Positions 1-8,552 of a DNA stretch of 64,000 nucleotides are shown piece by piece. The stretch spans positions 1 to 64,000 of the forward strand of contig NZ_JASLDS010000071.1 of the NCBI RefSeq assembly GCF_030151385.1, written 5' to 3'. This DNA is from Soonwooa sp. (GTDB taxonomy: Bacteria; Bacteroidota; Bacteroidia; Flavobacteriales; Weeksellaceae). The notes under the pieces are model-generated. The model was not told where the DNA came from. It was given only the letters and a program-made list of their open reading frames with translations, and ran no database searches. Positions within the stretch are counted from its first letter, which is position 1, and each line of letters starts with the position of its first letter. A program made the translations under genes and the position numbers.

Positions 1-47
1 TCTATTATTTTCTCTACTAATAGTTGTTTTTCTGTATTTTTACTCAT
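1..47 (-). CDS. rsfS: Ribosome silencing factor RsfS, N-terminus only (partial)
   Basis: Only the first 15 codons lie in the window. They read MSKNTEKQLLVEKII from an ATG at 47-45 on the minus strand and run off the left edge. This matches the usual N-terminus of flavobacterial RsfS (YbeB/Iojap family), which binds ribosomal protein uL14 and blocks subunit joining. The divergent position next to birA is the common flavobacterial arrangement, from memory. A TAAATTTG element at 73-66 on the minus strand would serve as its promoter. The identification rests on a short peptide plus context. Confidence 0.55.
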   Translation of the reverse strand, partial: MSKNTEKQLLVEKII

Positions 48-65
48 TCAAAAATTATATATCTG

Positions 66-73
66 CAAATTTA
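66..73 (-). promoter_or_regulatory. Promoter -7 element of rsfS
   Basis: TAAATTTG on the minus strand fits the Bacteroidota -7 consensus TAnnTTTG and ends 19 bases before the rsfS ATG. No clear -33 TTG was found. Confidence 0.45.
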
Positions 74-104
74 TTGATTTTAATCTATTTAAGCTTTGTC
101 TTCT

Positions 105-112
105 TAGCTTTG
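105..112 (+). promoter_or_regulatory. Promoter -7 element of birA
   Basis: TAGCTTTG matches TAnnTTTG and ends 21 bases before the birA ATG. With the minus-strand element at 66-73 it makes a divergent promoter pair. Confidence 0.4.
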
Positions 113-133
113 GATGTCTTAAAGTTTTCTTAA

Positions 134-847
134 ATGACCGAACTAATATACAAATCTGAAGTCACTTCTACCAACGAAGAGATTCTTGACTTACTAATTA
201 ATACGCCAGAAGACTTGGCATTGTACAGTTTTAACCAGACCCAAGGCCGTGGTCAATACGGAAATGTGTGGAACATCCAAGTAGACAAAAATCTTGCCTA
301 CACTTTTGCTATCAAAACAAAGAACATAGATCTTGACGATGTCAGCTTCAATTATCGTACCGCATTAATTGTACGCGATTTTGTAGCCAAAATGACCCAA
401 AGCGAGGTTATGATAAAATGGCCAAATGATTTAATTCTGAATCAAAAAAAATTCTGTGGCATTCTGATCGAAAAGAAAAAAGTCGAGCACGAAAGTTATT
501 TCATTGTTGGGATTGGTCTTAATATTCTGCAAGAAAACTATGATGTATTGCCTAAGGCAGGCTCTATCCTAAGCACAACTGGACAAAGATTTGATTTAAA
601 AAAATTCACTGAAGAATTCCATCAATTCTTTAAAAATGAAATTTTAAAACCAATTTCAGACAAAGATATTTTGGATAGCTTTAACAATCATTTATTTAGA
701 AAAAATGAAATTTCTGTTTTTGTCAAAAATGACACAAGACAAAATGGCATAATAAAATACGCTGATGCAGATGCTTATCTTTGGATTGATTTTGAAAAAG
801 ATGGTCTACAACGCGTTTTTCACAAACAAGTCGAATTGCTTTATTGA
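134..847 (+). CDS. birA: Biotin--[acetyl-CoA-carboxylase] ligase BirA
   Basis: This enzyme activates biotin to biotinyl-AMP and attaches it to the lysine of biotin carboxyl carrier proteins. The 237-residue protein carries the biotin-binding GRGQYGNVW segment near residue 37, the KWPNDL motif near residue 95 and a KKFCGILIE stretch that follows it. It lacks the N-terminal winged helix of E. coli BirA, so it is a monofunctional (group I) ligase and not a biotin-operon repressor. The start is the first in-frame ATG after a -7 element. Its stop codon overlaps the 3' end of the convergent lptG gene by 7 bases. Confidence 0.93.
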   Translation: MTELIYKSEVTSTNEEILDLLINTPEDLALYSFNQTQGRGQYGNVWNIQVDKNLAYTFAIKTKNIDLDDVSFNYRTALIVRDFVAKMTQSEVMIKWPNDLILNQKKFCGILIEKKKVEHESYFIVGIGLNILQENYDVLPKAGSILSTTGQRFDLKKFTEEFHQFFKNEILKPISDKDILDSFNNHLFRKNEISVFVKNDTRQNGIIKYADADAYLWIDFEKDGLQRVFHKQVELLY

Positions 848-1935
848 TTGGCGCGTTTCCAATAAAGGTAAAATGCAATCGGTCCAAAAATTAAATTCGG
901 GAGCCACATTGCCAATAATGGTGACATACTTTTGTTCTCCGAAACAACACTCAACGCTTGAAACGAAAATACAAATACGAAAGCAAGTCCAATACCGATT
1001 GCTAAGTTAATCCCAAGTCCACCACGTTTCTTTTGTGATGATAAGGACAAAGCCAAAAACGTCAAAATAATAATCGATACAGGCATCGACGTTCTTTGAT
1101 GAAGCTCATTATAGAACGTATTGACGTTGTTATTTCCTTTTATTTTTTCGCGCTCGATTAATTTTATCAAGTCGGGTGTGATTTTGTTCTGCCCTACCAA
1201 TCTATCAGGAAAAAGCTCTTCTGGCGGCAATCCAAAACTTTGTTTTTTCTGATCACCATTGGCAATTTTTTCAGTGTCATCTTTTTGCGCCCAACGCTCC
1301 ATGTAACTTGTTAGCAAAAAGGATTTTGACTTTTCTTCCCAAGTAACATCATTGGAAATCAATTGATAAACCAACTTCTTATTCTTATCAAATTTTTGAT
1401 ATAAAAACCCGAAACCTTTCTTCTGTTCGCGGTTATAATTGTTGATAAAAATATACTCGAACGGATTAAGATTTGTCGCAATCGTCACATTTCCGAGCAA
1501 CTCATCTTTGTTAACTTGGTTGTAAGTATATGGTTCTAATTTATTCTTTTTGATATTCGCCCACGGCAAAATAAAATGATTGGTCGCCAACGCAAAACCC
1601 GCAATAATCAAAGATGCGATTAAATAAGGTTTTGCAAATCTATGAAAACTAGCGCCACTACTAATAATGGCGACAATTTCGGTATTATTTGCCAATCGCG
1701 ACGTAAAGAAAATCACCGATATAAAAACCAGAATCGACATAAAGGTAACGATGAGATTCAGGATCCAGTAAGGGTAAAAATTCACCAAAAAGTAAGTTAC
1801 CGAAAAACCATTGTTTTCAATACGCGGCGTTTTACTTTGTACATCGATAACCAATACAATAATCGATAAGAGCGCCAACATAAAAAAGAGGGTGCCCAAA
1901 TATTTTTTGATAATGTATCGGTCAATAATTTTCAT
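841..1935 (-). CDS. lptG: LptG/LptF-type permease (YjgP/YjgQ family)
   Basis: This is an inner-membrane permease subunit of the LptBFGC ABC transporter, which extracts lipopolysaccharide and passes it to the periplasmic bridge. The 364-residue protein has the family layout: three N-terminal membrane segments (about 13-33, 58-80 and 103-122), a large periplasmic domain, and three C-terminal membrane segments ending near YLYWKRANQ. LptF and LptG cannot be separated confidently here. It is the last gene of a leftward operon, 15 bases after tgt. The stop lies inside the 3' end of birA on the other strand, with no room for a separate terminator between them. Confidence 0.85.
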   Translation of the reverse strand: MKIIDRYIIKKYLGTLFFMLALLSIIVLVIDVQSKTPRIENNGFSVTYFLVNFYPYWILNLIVTFMSILVFISVIFFTSRLANNTEIVAIISSGASFHRFAKPYLIASLIIAGFALATNHFILPWANIKKNKLEPYTYNQVNKDELLGNVTIATNLNPFEYIFINNYNREQKKGFGFLYQKFDKNKKLVYQLISNDVTWEEKSKSFLLTSYMERWAQKDDTEKIANGDQKKQSFGLPPEELFPDRLVGQNKITPDLIKLIEREKIKGNNNVNTFYNELHQRTSMPVSIIILTFLALSLSSQKKRGGLGINLAIGIGLAFVFVFSFQALSVVSENKSMSPLLAMWLPNLIFGPIAFYLYWKRANQ

Positions 1936-1950
1936 AAAGTCTACGAAAAA

Positions 1951-3084
1951 TTAAAGTCTTTGTTTCAATTGTGGAATAATAGCATCTTTCCATTCGTAAA
2001 AATCACCAGCGATAATATGCTCACGAGCAACTTTTACCAAATCTAGATAAAATGCCAAGTTATGAACTGATGCAATTTGTTTTGCCAAATATTCTTTAGC
2101 AACAAACAAGTGTCGAACATAAGCTTTACTGTATTCTCTATCAACAAAACTTGTCCCAAACTCGTCCAAAGCCGAAAAATCATTTTTCCACTTTTCGTTT
2201 TTCATATTGATAACACCTTGCCAAGTGAACAACATCGCATTACGAGCATTTCTTGTAGGCATTACACAATCCATCATATCAACACCAAGTCCAATGCTTT
2301 CCAAGATATTCCAAGGCGTACCAACGCCCATCAAATAACGCGGTTTGTCTTTTGGAAGAATATCAGTCACCTCATTGGTAATTCTGTACATTTCTTCCTC
2401 TGGTTCGCCAACAGAAAGTCCGCCAATGGCGTTACCTTCGGCACCTGCTTCCGAAATAACTTCCGCAGAAATTTTTCTTAAATCCGAGTAGGTCGAACCT
2501 TGCACAATCGGAAACAATCTTTGCTTATGTCCGTAGAGTTCTTCATTTTCTTTAGTCCAATCCACACATCTTTTTAACCAACGATGCGTCAGCTCCATAG
2601 ACAATTTCGCTTGATTATACTCACAAGGATAAGGCGTACACTCGTCAAAAGCCATAAAAATATCAGCGCCAATCTGACGTTGAATTTCCATCGATTTTTC
2701 AGGAGAGATAAAGTGATAACTACCATCAATATGCGACTTGAATTTAACACCTTCCTCTGTCATTTTGCGACTTTTAGAAAGTGAAAAAACCTGATAACCG
2801 CCACTATCCGTCAAGATTGGACGTTCCCAATTCATAAATTTGTGAAGACCACCAGCCTGTTGCATAATATCCATCCCCGGACGCAACATCAAGTGGTAGG
2901 TATTTCCTAAAATAATTTGAGCATTGATATCATCTCTCAACTCACGTTGATGCACCGTTTTAACACTTGCAACAGTACCAACGGGCATAAAAATTGGCGT
3001 TTGGATATCGCCATGATCAGTATGTAAAACTCCAGCTCTAGCTTTGCTTTGGGAGTTCTTTTCTATTTCAAAAAACTTCGACAT
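1951..3084 (-). CDS. tgt: tRNA-guanine(34) transglycosylase Tgt with a degenerate zinc site
   Basis: Tgt exchanges guanine 34 for preQ1 in tRNAs with GUN anticodons, a step of queuosine synthesis; queE of the same pathway lies at 22.4 kb. The 377-residue protein keeps MPVGTVASVK, the DSGGYQVFSL active-site aspartate segment, FDECTPYPC, GGLSVGEP and the nucleophile segment DCVMPTRNARN. The usual C-x-C-x2-C zinc ligands are absent: the aligned positions are G310, S312 and D315, while the fourth ligand remains as H341. Length is normal and the frame intact, so this looks like a lineage feature rather than decay. It starts 10 bases after the DUF4296 gene. Confidence 0.95.
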   Translation of the reverse strand: MSKFFEIEKNSQSKARAGVLHTDHGDIQTPIFMPVGTVASVKTVHQRELRDDINAQIILGNTYHLMLRPGMDIMQQAGGLHKFMNWERPILTDSGGYQVFSLSKSRKMTEEGVKFKSHIDGSYHFISPEKSMEIQRQIGADIFMAFDECTPYPCEYNQAKLSMELTHRWLKRCVDWTKENEELYGHKQRLFPIVQGSTYSDLRKISAEVISEAGAEGNAIGGLSVGEPEEEMYRITNEVTDILPKDKPRYLMGVGTPWNILESIGLGVDMMDCVMPTRNARNAMLFTWQGVINMKNEKWKNDFSALDEFGTSFVDREYSKAYVRHLFVAKEYLAKQIASVHNLAFYLDLVKVAREHIIAGDFYEWKDAIIPQLKQRL

Positions 3085-3094
3085 TATATTTCTT

Positions 3095-3457
3095 CTAGTT
3101 CTCTTTAGATTGAGGCAACTCGCCTTGTTCTTTCTTCTTAATAAATTCCTCTAGTTTTGGCTCTTTCTTTTTTAAAGCCTCTTGTGCTTTATCAATAATA
3201 GATTCCAGTTTTTCGTTGGCAACATAATAAGTATAGCTTTCGGTAAAATCTTTTGAGGAAATTTTATATTTTCTTAAAATAAATTTGGTAGAAGCTTCAC
3301 GATTTTCGGTCATACTAATAATATAACTCTGGTCATTAACAGCAAAGTCAGCCAATATTTCTGCCATTTGGTCTGCAGGCACCAAGTTTTTAGGCTTCTC
3401 CACAACCTCGGAACAAGCCATCAAAACAAATAGTATCAAAAACGACCATCGCTTCAT
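3095..3457 (-). CDS. DUF4296 lipoprotein
   Basis: This small exported lipoprotein of unknown function has 120 residues from the chosen ATG. It begins MKRWSFLILFVLMAC, a signal peptide with a lipobox ending at the cysteine. The mature part holds the DUF4296-like stretch with PADQMAEILADFAVND and a charged Lys/Glu-rich tail. An upstream TTG at 3475 would overlap the glycosyltransferase gene and put six extra residues before the signal peptide, so the ATG four bases after that gene's stop is preferred. It sits between a glycosyltransferase and tgt in one operon, an arrangement I recall from other Flavobacteriia. Confidence 0.75.
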   Translation of the reverse strand: MKRWSFLILFVLMACSEVVEKPKNLVPADQMAEILADFAVNDQSYIISMTENREASTKFILRKYKISSKDFTESYTYYVANEKLESIIDKAQEALKKKEPKLEEFIKKKEQGELPQSKEN

Positions 3458-3461
3458 AAGT

Positions 3462-4178
3462 CTATAACTTACCAAAAATACTTTTTAGTTTTAAATCCAA
3501 AACACCAAAAACAGCTTCTTTGATGATGCCACCATTCATTTTACTTTCGCCTTCTGTTCTGTCTGTAAAAATAATTGGAACTTCTTTTATTTTGTATCCT
3601 TTTTTAAAAGCACGGAATTTCATTTCAACCTGAAATCCATAACCTTTAAGTTTCACATTGTCCAGTCCAATACCTTCCAAAACTTTTCTTGAAAAGCACA
3701 CAAAACCAGCAGTTGTATCATGCACAGGAATTCCTAAAACAAAACGAACATATTTAGAAGCAAAATAAGAAAGCAACACACGAGACATTGGCCAGTTAAC
3801 CACATTAACACCTTTGCTATATCGCGAGCCAATCGTCATATCTGCATCTAAGCAAGCTTCGTAAAGTTTTGGCAAATCGTTAGGATTGTGAGAAAAGTCG
3901 GCATCCATTTCGAAAATGTAGTCGTAATCATTATTTAACGCCCAACGAAAACCATGGATATAGGCTTTTCCTAAACCATCTTTAATTTTTCTAATCGTCA
4001 AATGTAATTTTTTGGGATATTGTTGTTGTAAAGATTTAACAATTTCCGCAGTGCCATCTGGCGAAGAATCGTCAACCACCAAGACCTCATAATCGCCCTC
4101 CAATGCCATAACAGCAGCGATAATTCGTGCTATATTCTCCTTCTCGTTATAAGTTGGTATAATGACCAGTTTCTTCAT
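3462..4178 (-). CDS. Polyprenol monophosphomannose synthase-like glycosyltransferase (GT2)
   Basis: This is a family 2 glycosyltransferase of the dolichyl/polyprenyl-phosphate mannosyltransferase type, expected to move a hexose from a nucleotide sugar to a lipid phosphate. The 238-residue protein starts with the GT2 Rossmann segment MKKLVIIPTYNEKENI. It carries VVDDSSPDGT, the metal-binding EMDADFSHNP (the DxD-like region near residue 94) and DTTAGFVCFSRK, the usual DPM1 signatures. No C-terminal membrane domain follows, so it is the short soluble form. It is the first gene of the leftward operon with DUF4296, tgt and lptG, and has a -7 element at 4203-4196. Confidence 0.85.
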   Translation of the reverse strand: MKKLVIIPTYNEKENIARIIAAVMALEGDYEVLVVDDSSPDGTAEIVKSLQQQYPKKLHLTIRKIKDGLGKAYIHGFRWALNNDYDYIFEMDADFSHNPNDLPKLYEACLDADMTIGSRYSKGVNVVNWPMSRVLLSYFASKYVRFVLGIPVHDTTAGFVCFSRKVLEGIGLDNVKLKGYGFQVEMKFRAFKKGYKIKEVPIIFTDRTEGESKMNGGIIKEAVFGVLDLKLKSIFGKL

Positions 4179-4195
4179 TAAAAAAAATCAATGTG

Positions 4196-4203
4196 CAAAG
4201 ATA
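4196..4203 (-). promoter_or_regulatory. Promoter of the GT2-DUF4296-tgt-lptG operon
   Basis: TATCTTTG on the minus strand matches TAnnTTTG. A TTG on the same strand at 4222-4220 lies 16 bases upstream, near the spacing seen in Bacteroidota promoters. Confidence 0.5.
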
Positions 4204-4254
4204 GTATTTTCGAAGCATACAATAATCTCACCAATCAAAATTCAAGAATCATTA

Positions 4255-4282
4255 TTTGGCTTTAATTATTTCCGTATTTTTG
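4255..4282 (+). promoter_or_regulatory. Promoter of the DUF4271-hemD operon
   Basis: A TTTG at 4255-4258 and TATTTTTG at 4275-4282 are separated by 16 bases. They match the -33 and -7 elements of Bacteroidota sigma-A promoters. The leader before the GTG start would be very short. Confidence 0.5.
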
Positions 4283-4295
4283 CAAAAATTTTGGA

Positions 4296-4937
4296 GTGGT
4301 AAGACTATACGAACAACATGACTGGGTGATATTCTGCATCTTGGCTTGTATTTTTATCTTCATTTTTAGTTTTATTTTTCTTCACCGCGATGCTAGTATC
4401 AAAGAATTTTTACAACTAAAAATAGATGAAAGTAGCAATGTGGTGTTGTCTTGGTTTTTGACATCCGTTGCATTTTGTGTAATGGCAACGGTGACTTTCT
4501 CTCAATTTGTCCCTGTTGTACCCAAAGCCATTGCAGACCTTCAAATTGGAGGTTATACACTCAACAAATTCGGTTTTGTATTTATAAGTATTGTTTTATT
4601 TTTTGTTGTTAAAACAATTCTCACCTACTTTTTCTTCACAAGCTTGGGTTACAATAAACTTTTAATTAATCTTTATATACTGGCAAACAAGTACTATTTT
4701 TTGACTAGTATTTTGTTAATTATTGCGTCATTTGCTTTTTTCTATTTTCCAATAGACGAGCTGAAATACCTCTACATTGCAATGATTTCGCTTTTATGTT
4801 TATTTATTTTAAAAATATTTCTTTATTGGTTTAACAAACCCCAAACAATGCCAAACGAATGGTATTATAAAATTTTGTATATTTGCACCCTCCAAATAGC
4901 ACCCTTATTCGTGCTTTGGAAATTTCTTTTTAGCTAA
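4296..4937 (+). CDS. DUF4271 integral membrane protein
   Basis: This is a 213-residue protein of unknown function made mostly of hydrophobic segments (about 12-32, 50-75, 90-112, 128-150, 155-175 and 190-210). It matches the DUF4271 pattern, including a KTILTYFFF stretch. The only suitable in-frame start is GTG at 4296, because the nearby ATG at 4319 is in another frame. The gene lies 24 bases upstream of hemD, a pairing common in Flavobacteriia. A link to heme synthesis is inferred only from this pairing. Confidence 0.75.
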   Translation: MVRLYEQHDWVIFCILACIFIFIFSFIFLHRDASIKEFLQLKIDESSNVVLSWFLTSVAFCVMATVTFSQFVPVVPKAIADLQIGGYTLNKFGFVFISIVLFFVVKTILTYFFFTSLGYNKLLINLYILANKYYFLTSILLIIASFAFFYFPIDELKYLYIAMISLLCLFILKIFLYWFNKPQTMPNEWYYKILYICTLQIAPLFVLWKFLFS

Positions 4938-4961
4938 TTAATAAAAGACACTCAAAAACAC

Positions 4962-5702
4962 ATGAAAATTAAGTCTATATTGGTTTCGCAACCAGCTCCC
5001 AAAGAGTCTTCTCCATATTTGGAACTTGCGAAAAAAGAGAAAATAAAAATCGATTTTCGACCTTTCATCCACATCGAAGGCGTGGACGCCAAAGATCTTA
5101 GAACCCAAAAAATTGACCTTTCTCAATACACTGGAGTAATTTTTACAAGCAAAAACGCCATTGACAATTACTTCCGTCTAGCTCAAGAAATGCGTTTTAC
5201 AGTGCCTGATACGATGCGTTACATTTGCCAGTCCGAAGCGATTGCCAACTTTATGCAAAAACACATTGTATACAGAAAGCGTAAAATTAGTTTTGGTGAA
5301 AAAACTTTCTCAGATCTTACACCACTTCTTAAAAAGCACAACACCGAGAAATATCTATTACCATCATCTGATGTACTTAATGATGACATCCCAAGAACTT
5401 TGGACAATGCTAGTGTAGATTGGACGCGTGCTATTATGTACCGCACAGTTTGTAGCGACTTAACAGACATCGACATTAACGAGTATGACATGTTGGTATT
5501 CTTCAGTCCACAAGGGATTAAGTCTTTGAAGCAAAATTTCCCTAACTACGAGCAAGGTGACAAAAAAATTGCAGTATTCGGGCCATCAACACAAGCTGCA
5601 GCAGAAGAACAAGGCTTAAGAGTTGACGTTATGGCACCAACAAAAGAATCGCCATCTATGACAATGGCAATTGAAAAATACGTTAGAAGTTTGAACAAAT
5701 AA
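4962..5702 (+). CDS. hemD: Uroporphyrinogen-III synthase HemD
   Basis: HemD cyclizes hydroxymethylbilane to uroporphyrinogen III, with inversion of ring D, in heme and siroheme synthesis. The 246-residue length is typical. The protein has the two-lobed family pattern: an N-terminal SILVSQPAP strand, VIFTSKNAIDNYF, and a second lobe with DMLVFFSPQGIKSL, KIAVFGPSTQAAAEEQGL and a final PSMTMAIEKY segment. HemD sequences diverge strongly, so the assignment rests on these motifs and on the DUF4271 neighbour. A hairpin terminator follows. Confidence 0.88.
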   Translation: MKIKSILVSQPAPKESSPYLELAKKEKIKIDFRPFIHIEGVDAKDLRTQKIDLSQYTGVIFTSKNAIDNYFRLAQEMRFTVPDTMRYICQSEAIANFMQKHIVYRKRKISFGEKTFSDLTPLLKKHNTEKYLLPSSDVLNDDIPRTLDNASVDWTRAIMYRTVCSDLTDIDINEYDMLVFFSPQGIKSLKQNFPNYEQGDKKIAVFGPSTQAAAEEQGLRVDVMAPTKESPSMTMAIEKYVRSLNK

Positions 5703-5726
5703 AATCAAACGCATCTATAAATTTAC

Positions 5727-5759
5727 AACCACTTGACCTATTGGGAAGGTGGTTTTTTT
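5727..5759 (+). terminator. Intrinsic terminator after hemD
   Basis: An AACCAC...GTGGTT stem, with a short extension and one bulge, is followed by seven T residues. Confidence 0.7.
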
Positions 5760-5786
5760 ATTAATTTAGAACTTTAGTTTTTCTAT

Positions 5787-7820
5787 ATGAAAGCGCCTTT
5801 AGCAAAGAAAATTGACCATATCATCGAAAAGCACAAAGATGTGCGAAACGACCCATATTACTGGATGAATCAACGAGAAAATCCAGAAGTTATCGAATAT
5901 CTGGAAGCAGAAAATCAGTTTGCCGATTTTGTGATGAAAGACACCGAAGCTTTGCAATCGGAATTGTTCGAGGAAATGAAAGCGCGTTACAAAAAAGATG
6001 ACGCATCACTTCCCTATTTTTTCAATGGATATTGGTATATCGTTCGTTATGAAGATGGAAAAGACTATCCTATTTTCACTAGAAAAAAAGAAACACTAGA
6101 AGCAAAAGAAGAAATTCTATTGGACGCTAACGAGCTAGCAGAAGGTCAAAGCTATTTCGAAATCGGAAGTTTAACGGTAAGTCCTGATAATAAAATTTTA
6201 GCTTTTTCTTGCGATAAAGTTGGAAGAAGAATTTACGAAATCAGTTTTAAAAATTTAGAAACTAAAGAATTCTATTCGGATAAAATTGAAAACAACACAG
6301 GAAAAATTGTTTGGGCAAACGATAACGAACATATTTTCTATATTACTAAAGACGAAAGTCTGCGTGCTGACAAAGTCTATCGTCATCAATTAGGCAACTT
6401 AGAAGATGTTTTGGTTTATCATGAAGAAGATGACACGTTTGATGTTGGCTTGTTCAAAACAAAATCTTTAGACTTTATCTTTATTGCAACATCCAGCACT
6501 AACGAAGATGAGCAACGCTTTATCCCTGCAGATAATGTTAATGCTGAATGGACGATTATCCAACCGAGAACCGAGGACCTCGAATATTCGGTTGAGCATT
6601 ATGGCGATTTGTTCTATATTATTACAAACGCTGATGATGCCACGAATTTTAAAATCGTAACAACGCCTGTTACGCAACCAAGCAAAGAAAACTGGGAGGA
6701 CTACATTCCGCATCGTGAGGAAGTTTTGCTGGAAGGTTTTGAAATCTTTAAAAACTATTTCGTTATTGAGGAAAGAACCGAAGGACTTTTACAAATCAAA
6801 ATCATCAATAATAATACTGGAAATGCGCATTATTTAGAATTTTCAGACCCGACTTATACGGCTTACATTAGCATTAATTTAGAGTTTGACACCAAAGTTT
6901 TGCGTTACGGATACACCTCGTTAACCAAACCAAATTCTACTTTTGAATATGACATGGAAACCGAAACCTCAACATTGCTGAAACAACAAGAAGTTTTGGG
7001 AGGAAAATTTGATGCTGACAATTATATTTCTGAAAGAATTTGGGCAACAGCTCGTGATGGCAAAAAAATTCCTATTTCTTTAGTTTATCACAAAAACACG
7101 GAGAAAAAATCAGATACACCGTTATTACTTTATGGTTATGGAAGTTATGGTGTGACCATTGACGCTAGTTTTTCAAATGTTAGATTATCACTTTTGGATA
7201 GAGGTTTTATTTATGCAATCGCGCACATCCGTGGTGGCGAATATCTTGGTCGCGAATGGTACGAAGACGGAAAAATGCTTCAAAAGAAAAATACTTTTAC
7301 CGACTTTATCGATGCTGGAAAATATTTAACCGAAATCAATTATACTTCTCCGCAACATCTTTATGCAATGGGTGGAAGTGCTGGCGGACTTTTGATGGGC
7401 GCTGTTATAAATATGGAACCAAAACTTTTCGCTGGTGTTGTCGCACAAGTTCCATTTGTGGATGTTGTGACAACGATGCTGGATGATAGTATTCCTTTAA
7501 CAACGGGAGAATACGACGAATGGGGAAATCCAAATGAGGAAGAATATTATCAGTACATGAAATCTTATTCGCCATATGATAATATTGCGGCGCAAGATTA
7601 TCCAAATACGCTAATCACGACAGGATTCCACGATTCGCAAGTGCAATATTGGGAACCTGCAAAATGGACCGCAAAACTTAGAGATTTAAAAACCGATGAT
7701 AATATATTAATCTTCAAAACCGATATGACATCTGGTCATGGCGGCGCAAGTGGAAGATTCGAAAGCTTAAAAGAAATCGCTTTGGAATATGCTTTCCTTT
7801 TAAAGATTGAAGGATTATAG
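5787..7820 (+). CDS. ptrB: Oligopeptidase B-type serine peptidase (S9 family)
   Basis: This is a prolyl-oligopeptidase family enzyme that would cleave short peptides after basic residues if it is a true oligopeptidase B. The 677-residue protein opens with the family signature DPYYWMNQRENPEVIEYLEAEN. It continues with a beta-propeller (about 70-400) and ends with the alpha/beta hydrolase domain. The catalytic triad is visible as S531 in GGSAGG, D616 in FHDSQV and H651 in SGHGGASGR. No signal peptide is seen, so it should be cytoplasmic. It appears to be transcribed alone after the hemD terminator. Confidence 0.92.
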   Translation: MKAPLAKKIDHIIEKHKDVRNDPYYWMNQRENPEVIEYLEAENQFADFVMKDTEALQSELFEEMKARYKKDDASLPYFFNGYWYIVRYEDGKDYPIFTRKKETLEAKEEILLDANELAEGQSYFEIGSLTVSPDNKILAFSCDKVGRRIYEISFKNLETKEFYSDKIENNTGKIVWANDNEHIFYITKDESLRADKVYRHQLGNLEDVLVYHEEDDTFDVGLFKTKSLDFIFIATSSTNEDEQRFIPADNVNAEWTIIQPRTEDLEYSVEHYGDLFYIITNADDATNFKIVTTPVTQPSKENWEDYIPHREEVLLEGFEIFKNYFVIEERTEGLLQIKIINNNTGNAHYLEFSDPTYTAYISINLEFDTKVLRYGYTSLTKPNSTFEYDMETETSTLLKQQEVLGGKFDADNYISERIWATARDGKKIPISLVYHKNTEKKSDTPLLLYGYGSYGVTIDASFSNVRLSLLDRGFIYAIAHIRGGEYLGREWYEDGKMLQKKNTFTDFIDAGKYLTEINYTSPQHLYAMGGSAGGLLMGAVINMEPKLFAGVVAQVPFVDVVTTMLDDSIPLTTGEYDEWGNPNEEEYYQYMKSYSPYDNIAAQDYPNTLITTGFHDSQVQYWEPAKWTAKLRDLKTDDNILIFKTDMTSGHGGASGRFESLKEIALEYAFLLKIEGL

Positions 7821-7840
7821 TTTTAAAATAAAATAGTTCT

Positions 7841-8005
7841 ATGATACTGCTCTTAGTTTTTGCTATAATTACGATTTGCTATTATTTTCTTCAGCTTGAT
7901 AAAGTCAGAAGACATAATACGAAAGAGGCATTAAAAAATAAAAAGAAAGAAAAACTGGAACAATTATTAAAACAAGCCAGAGAAGAACACAATTCTAAAG
8001 TCTAA
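7841..8005 (+). CDS. Small single-span membrane protein (54 aa)
   Basis: A short gene follows the peptidase after 20 bases. It encodes MILLLVFAIITICYYFLQL as one membrane segment, then a highly charged Lys/Glu/Arg-rich cytoplasmic tail ending in EEHNSKV. A hydrophobic segment followed by a basic coiled stretch is typical of genuine small membrane proteins and unlikely for a chance frame. No family is recognised. It may be cotranscribed with the peptidase gene. Confidence 0.5.
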   Translation: MILLLVFAIITICYYFLQLDKVRRHNTKEALKNKKKEKLEQLLKQAREEHNSKV

Positions 8006-8055
8006 AAAAGGCTGAGTAAGTATCTTCTAATTAAAAATTGACAACTTGACTGAAT

Positions 8056-8400
8056 ATGAATGAAGCAGAAATCTGGAAAAAGATAGAATCATTTTTCGAA
8101 AATAATTTTGACACAGAAAAAAATCCACCAATCGAAAGCATGCTTTTCTTAATTGGCGTGCAAGAGCTAGGAAGTGGACAACAAAAATATACCAAGGACG
8201 ACAAAGTCAACCTCATCCACATTGCGGTTTGTAGACTTTTGGAACCTTTTGGCTATTACAAATTTTCGCATTATGTCGATGGTTGGCCGCAATACGACGA
8301 AACGGACAATCTCCCCGAACTAAAACCAAACGAGCAAAGTATCTTGATGCGAAAAGCAATTGTACAGTACTTTCTGGATGAAGAAATCCCGCTGGACTAG
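8056..8400 (+). CDS. Conserved hypothetical protein (114 aa)
   Basis: This is a soluble acidic protein with no signal peptide or membrane segment. It has conserved-looking stretches (PPIESMLFLIGVQELG, YYKFSHYVDGWPQYDE and a C-terminal ILMRKAIVQYFLDEE). I recall similar uncharacterised proteins in other Flavobacteriia but no name or function. The start is the first ATG, 50 bases after the small membrane protein. The antisense frame here is shorter and lacks any family features. Confidence 0.7.
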   Translation: MNEAEIWKKIESFFENNFDTEKNPPIESMLFLIGVQELGSGQQKYTKDDKVNLIHIAVCRLLEPFGYYKFSHYVDGWPQYDETDNLPELKPNEQSILMRKAIVQYFLDEEIPLD

Positions 8401-8552
8401 CCTGAATTTCAATTCATTCTAAGCGACAAGCTTAACGATTCACGAAAAAATGTTAAAAAAATAAGATTTAAGAAACAAAATATATTTTTTTAGCACAATA
8501 TTTGTTATATGCATATAGAATCGTTTAATTTTAACTTTTCAAAAACAATTCA

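Noticed and set aside
3458..3475. TTG start for the DUF4296 lipoprotein
   Set aside because: It overlaps the glycosyltransferase gene and adds six residues ahead of the signal peptide.
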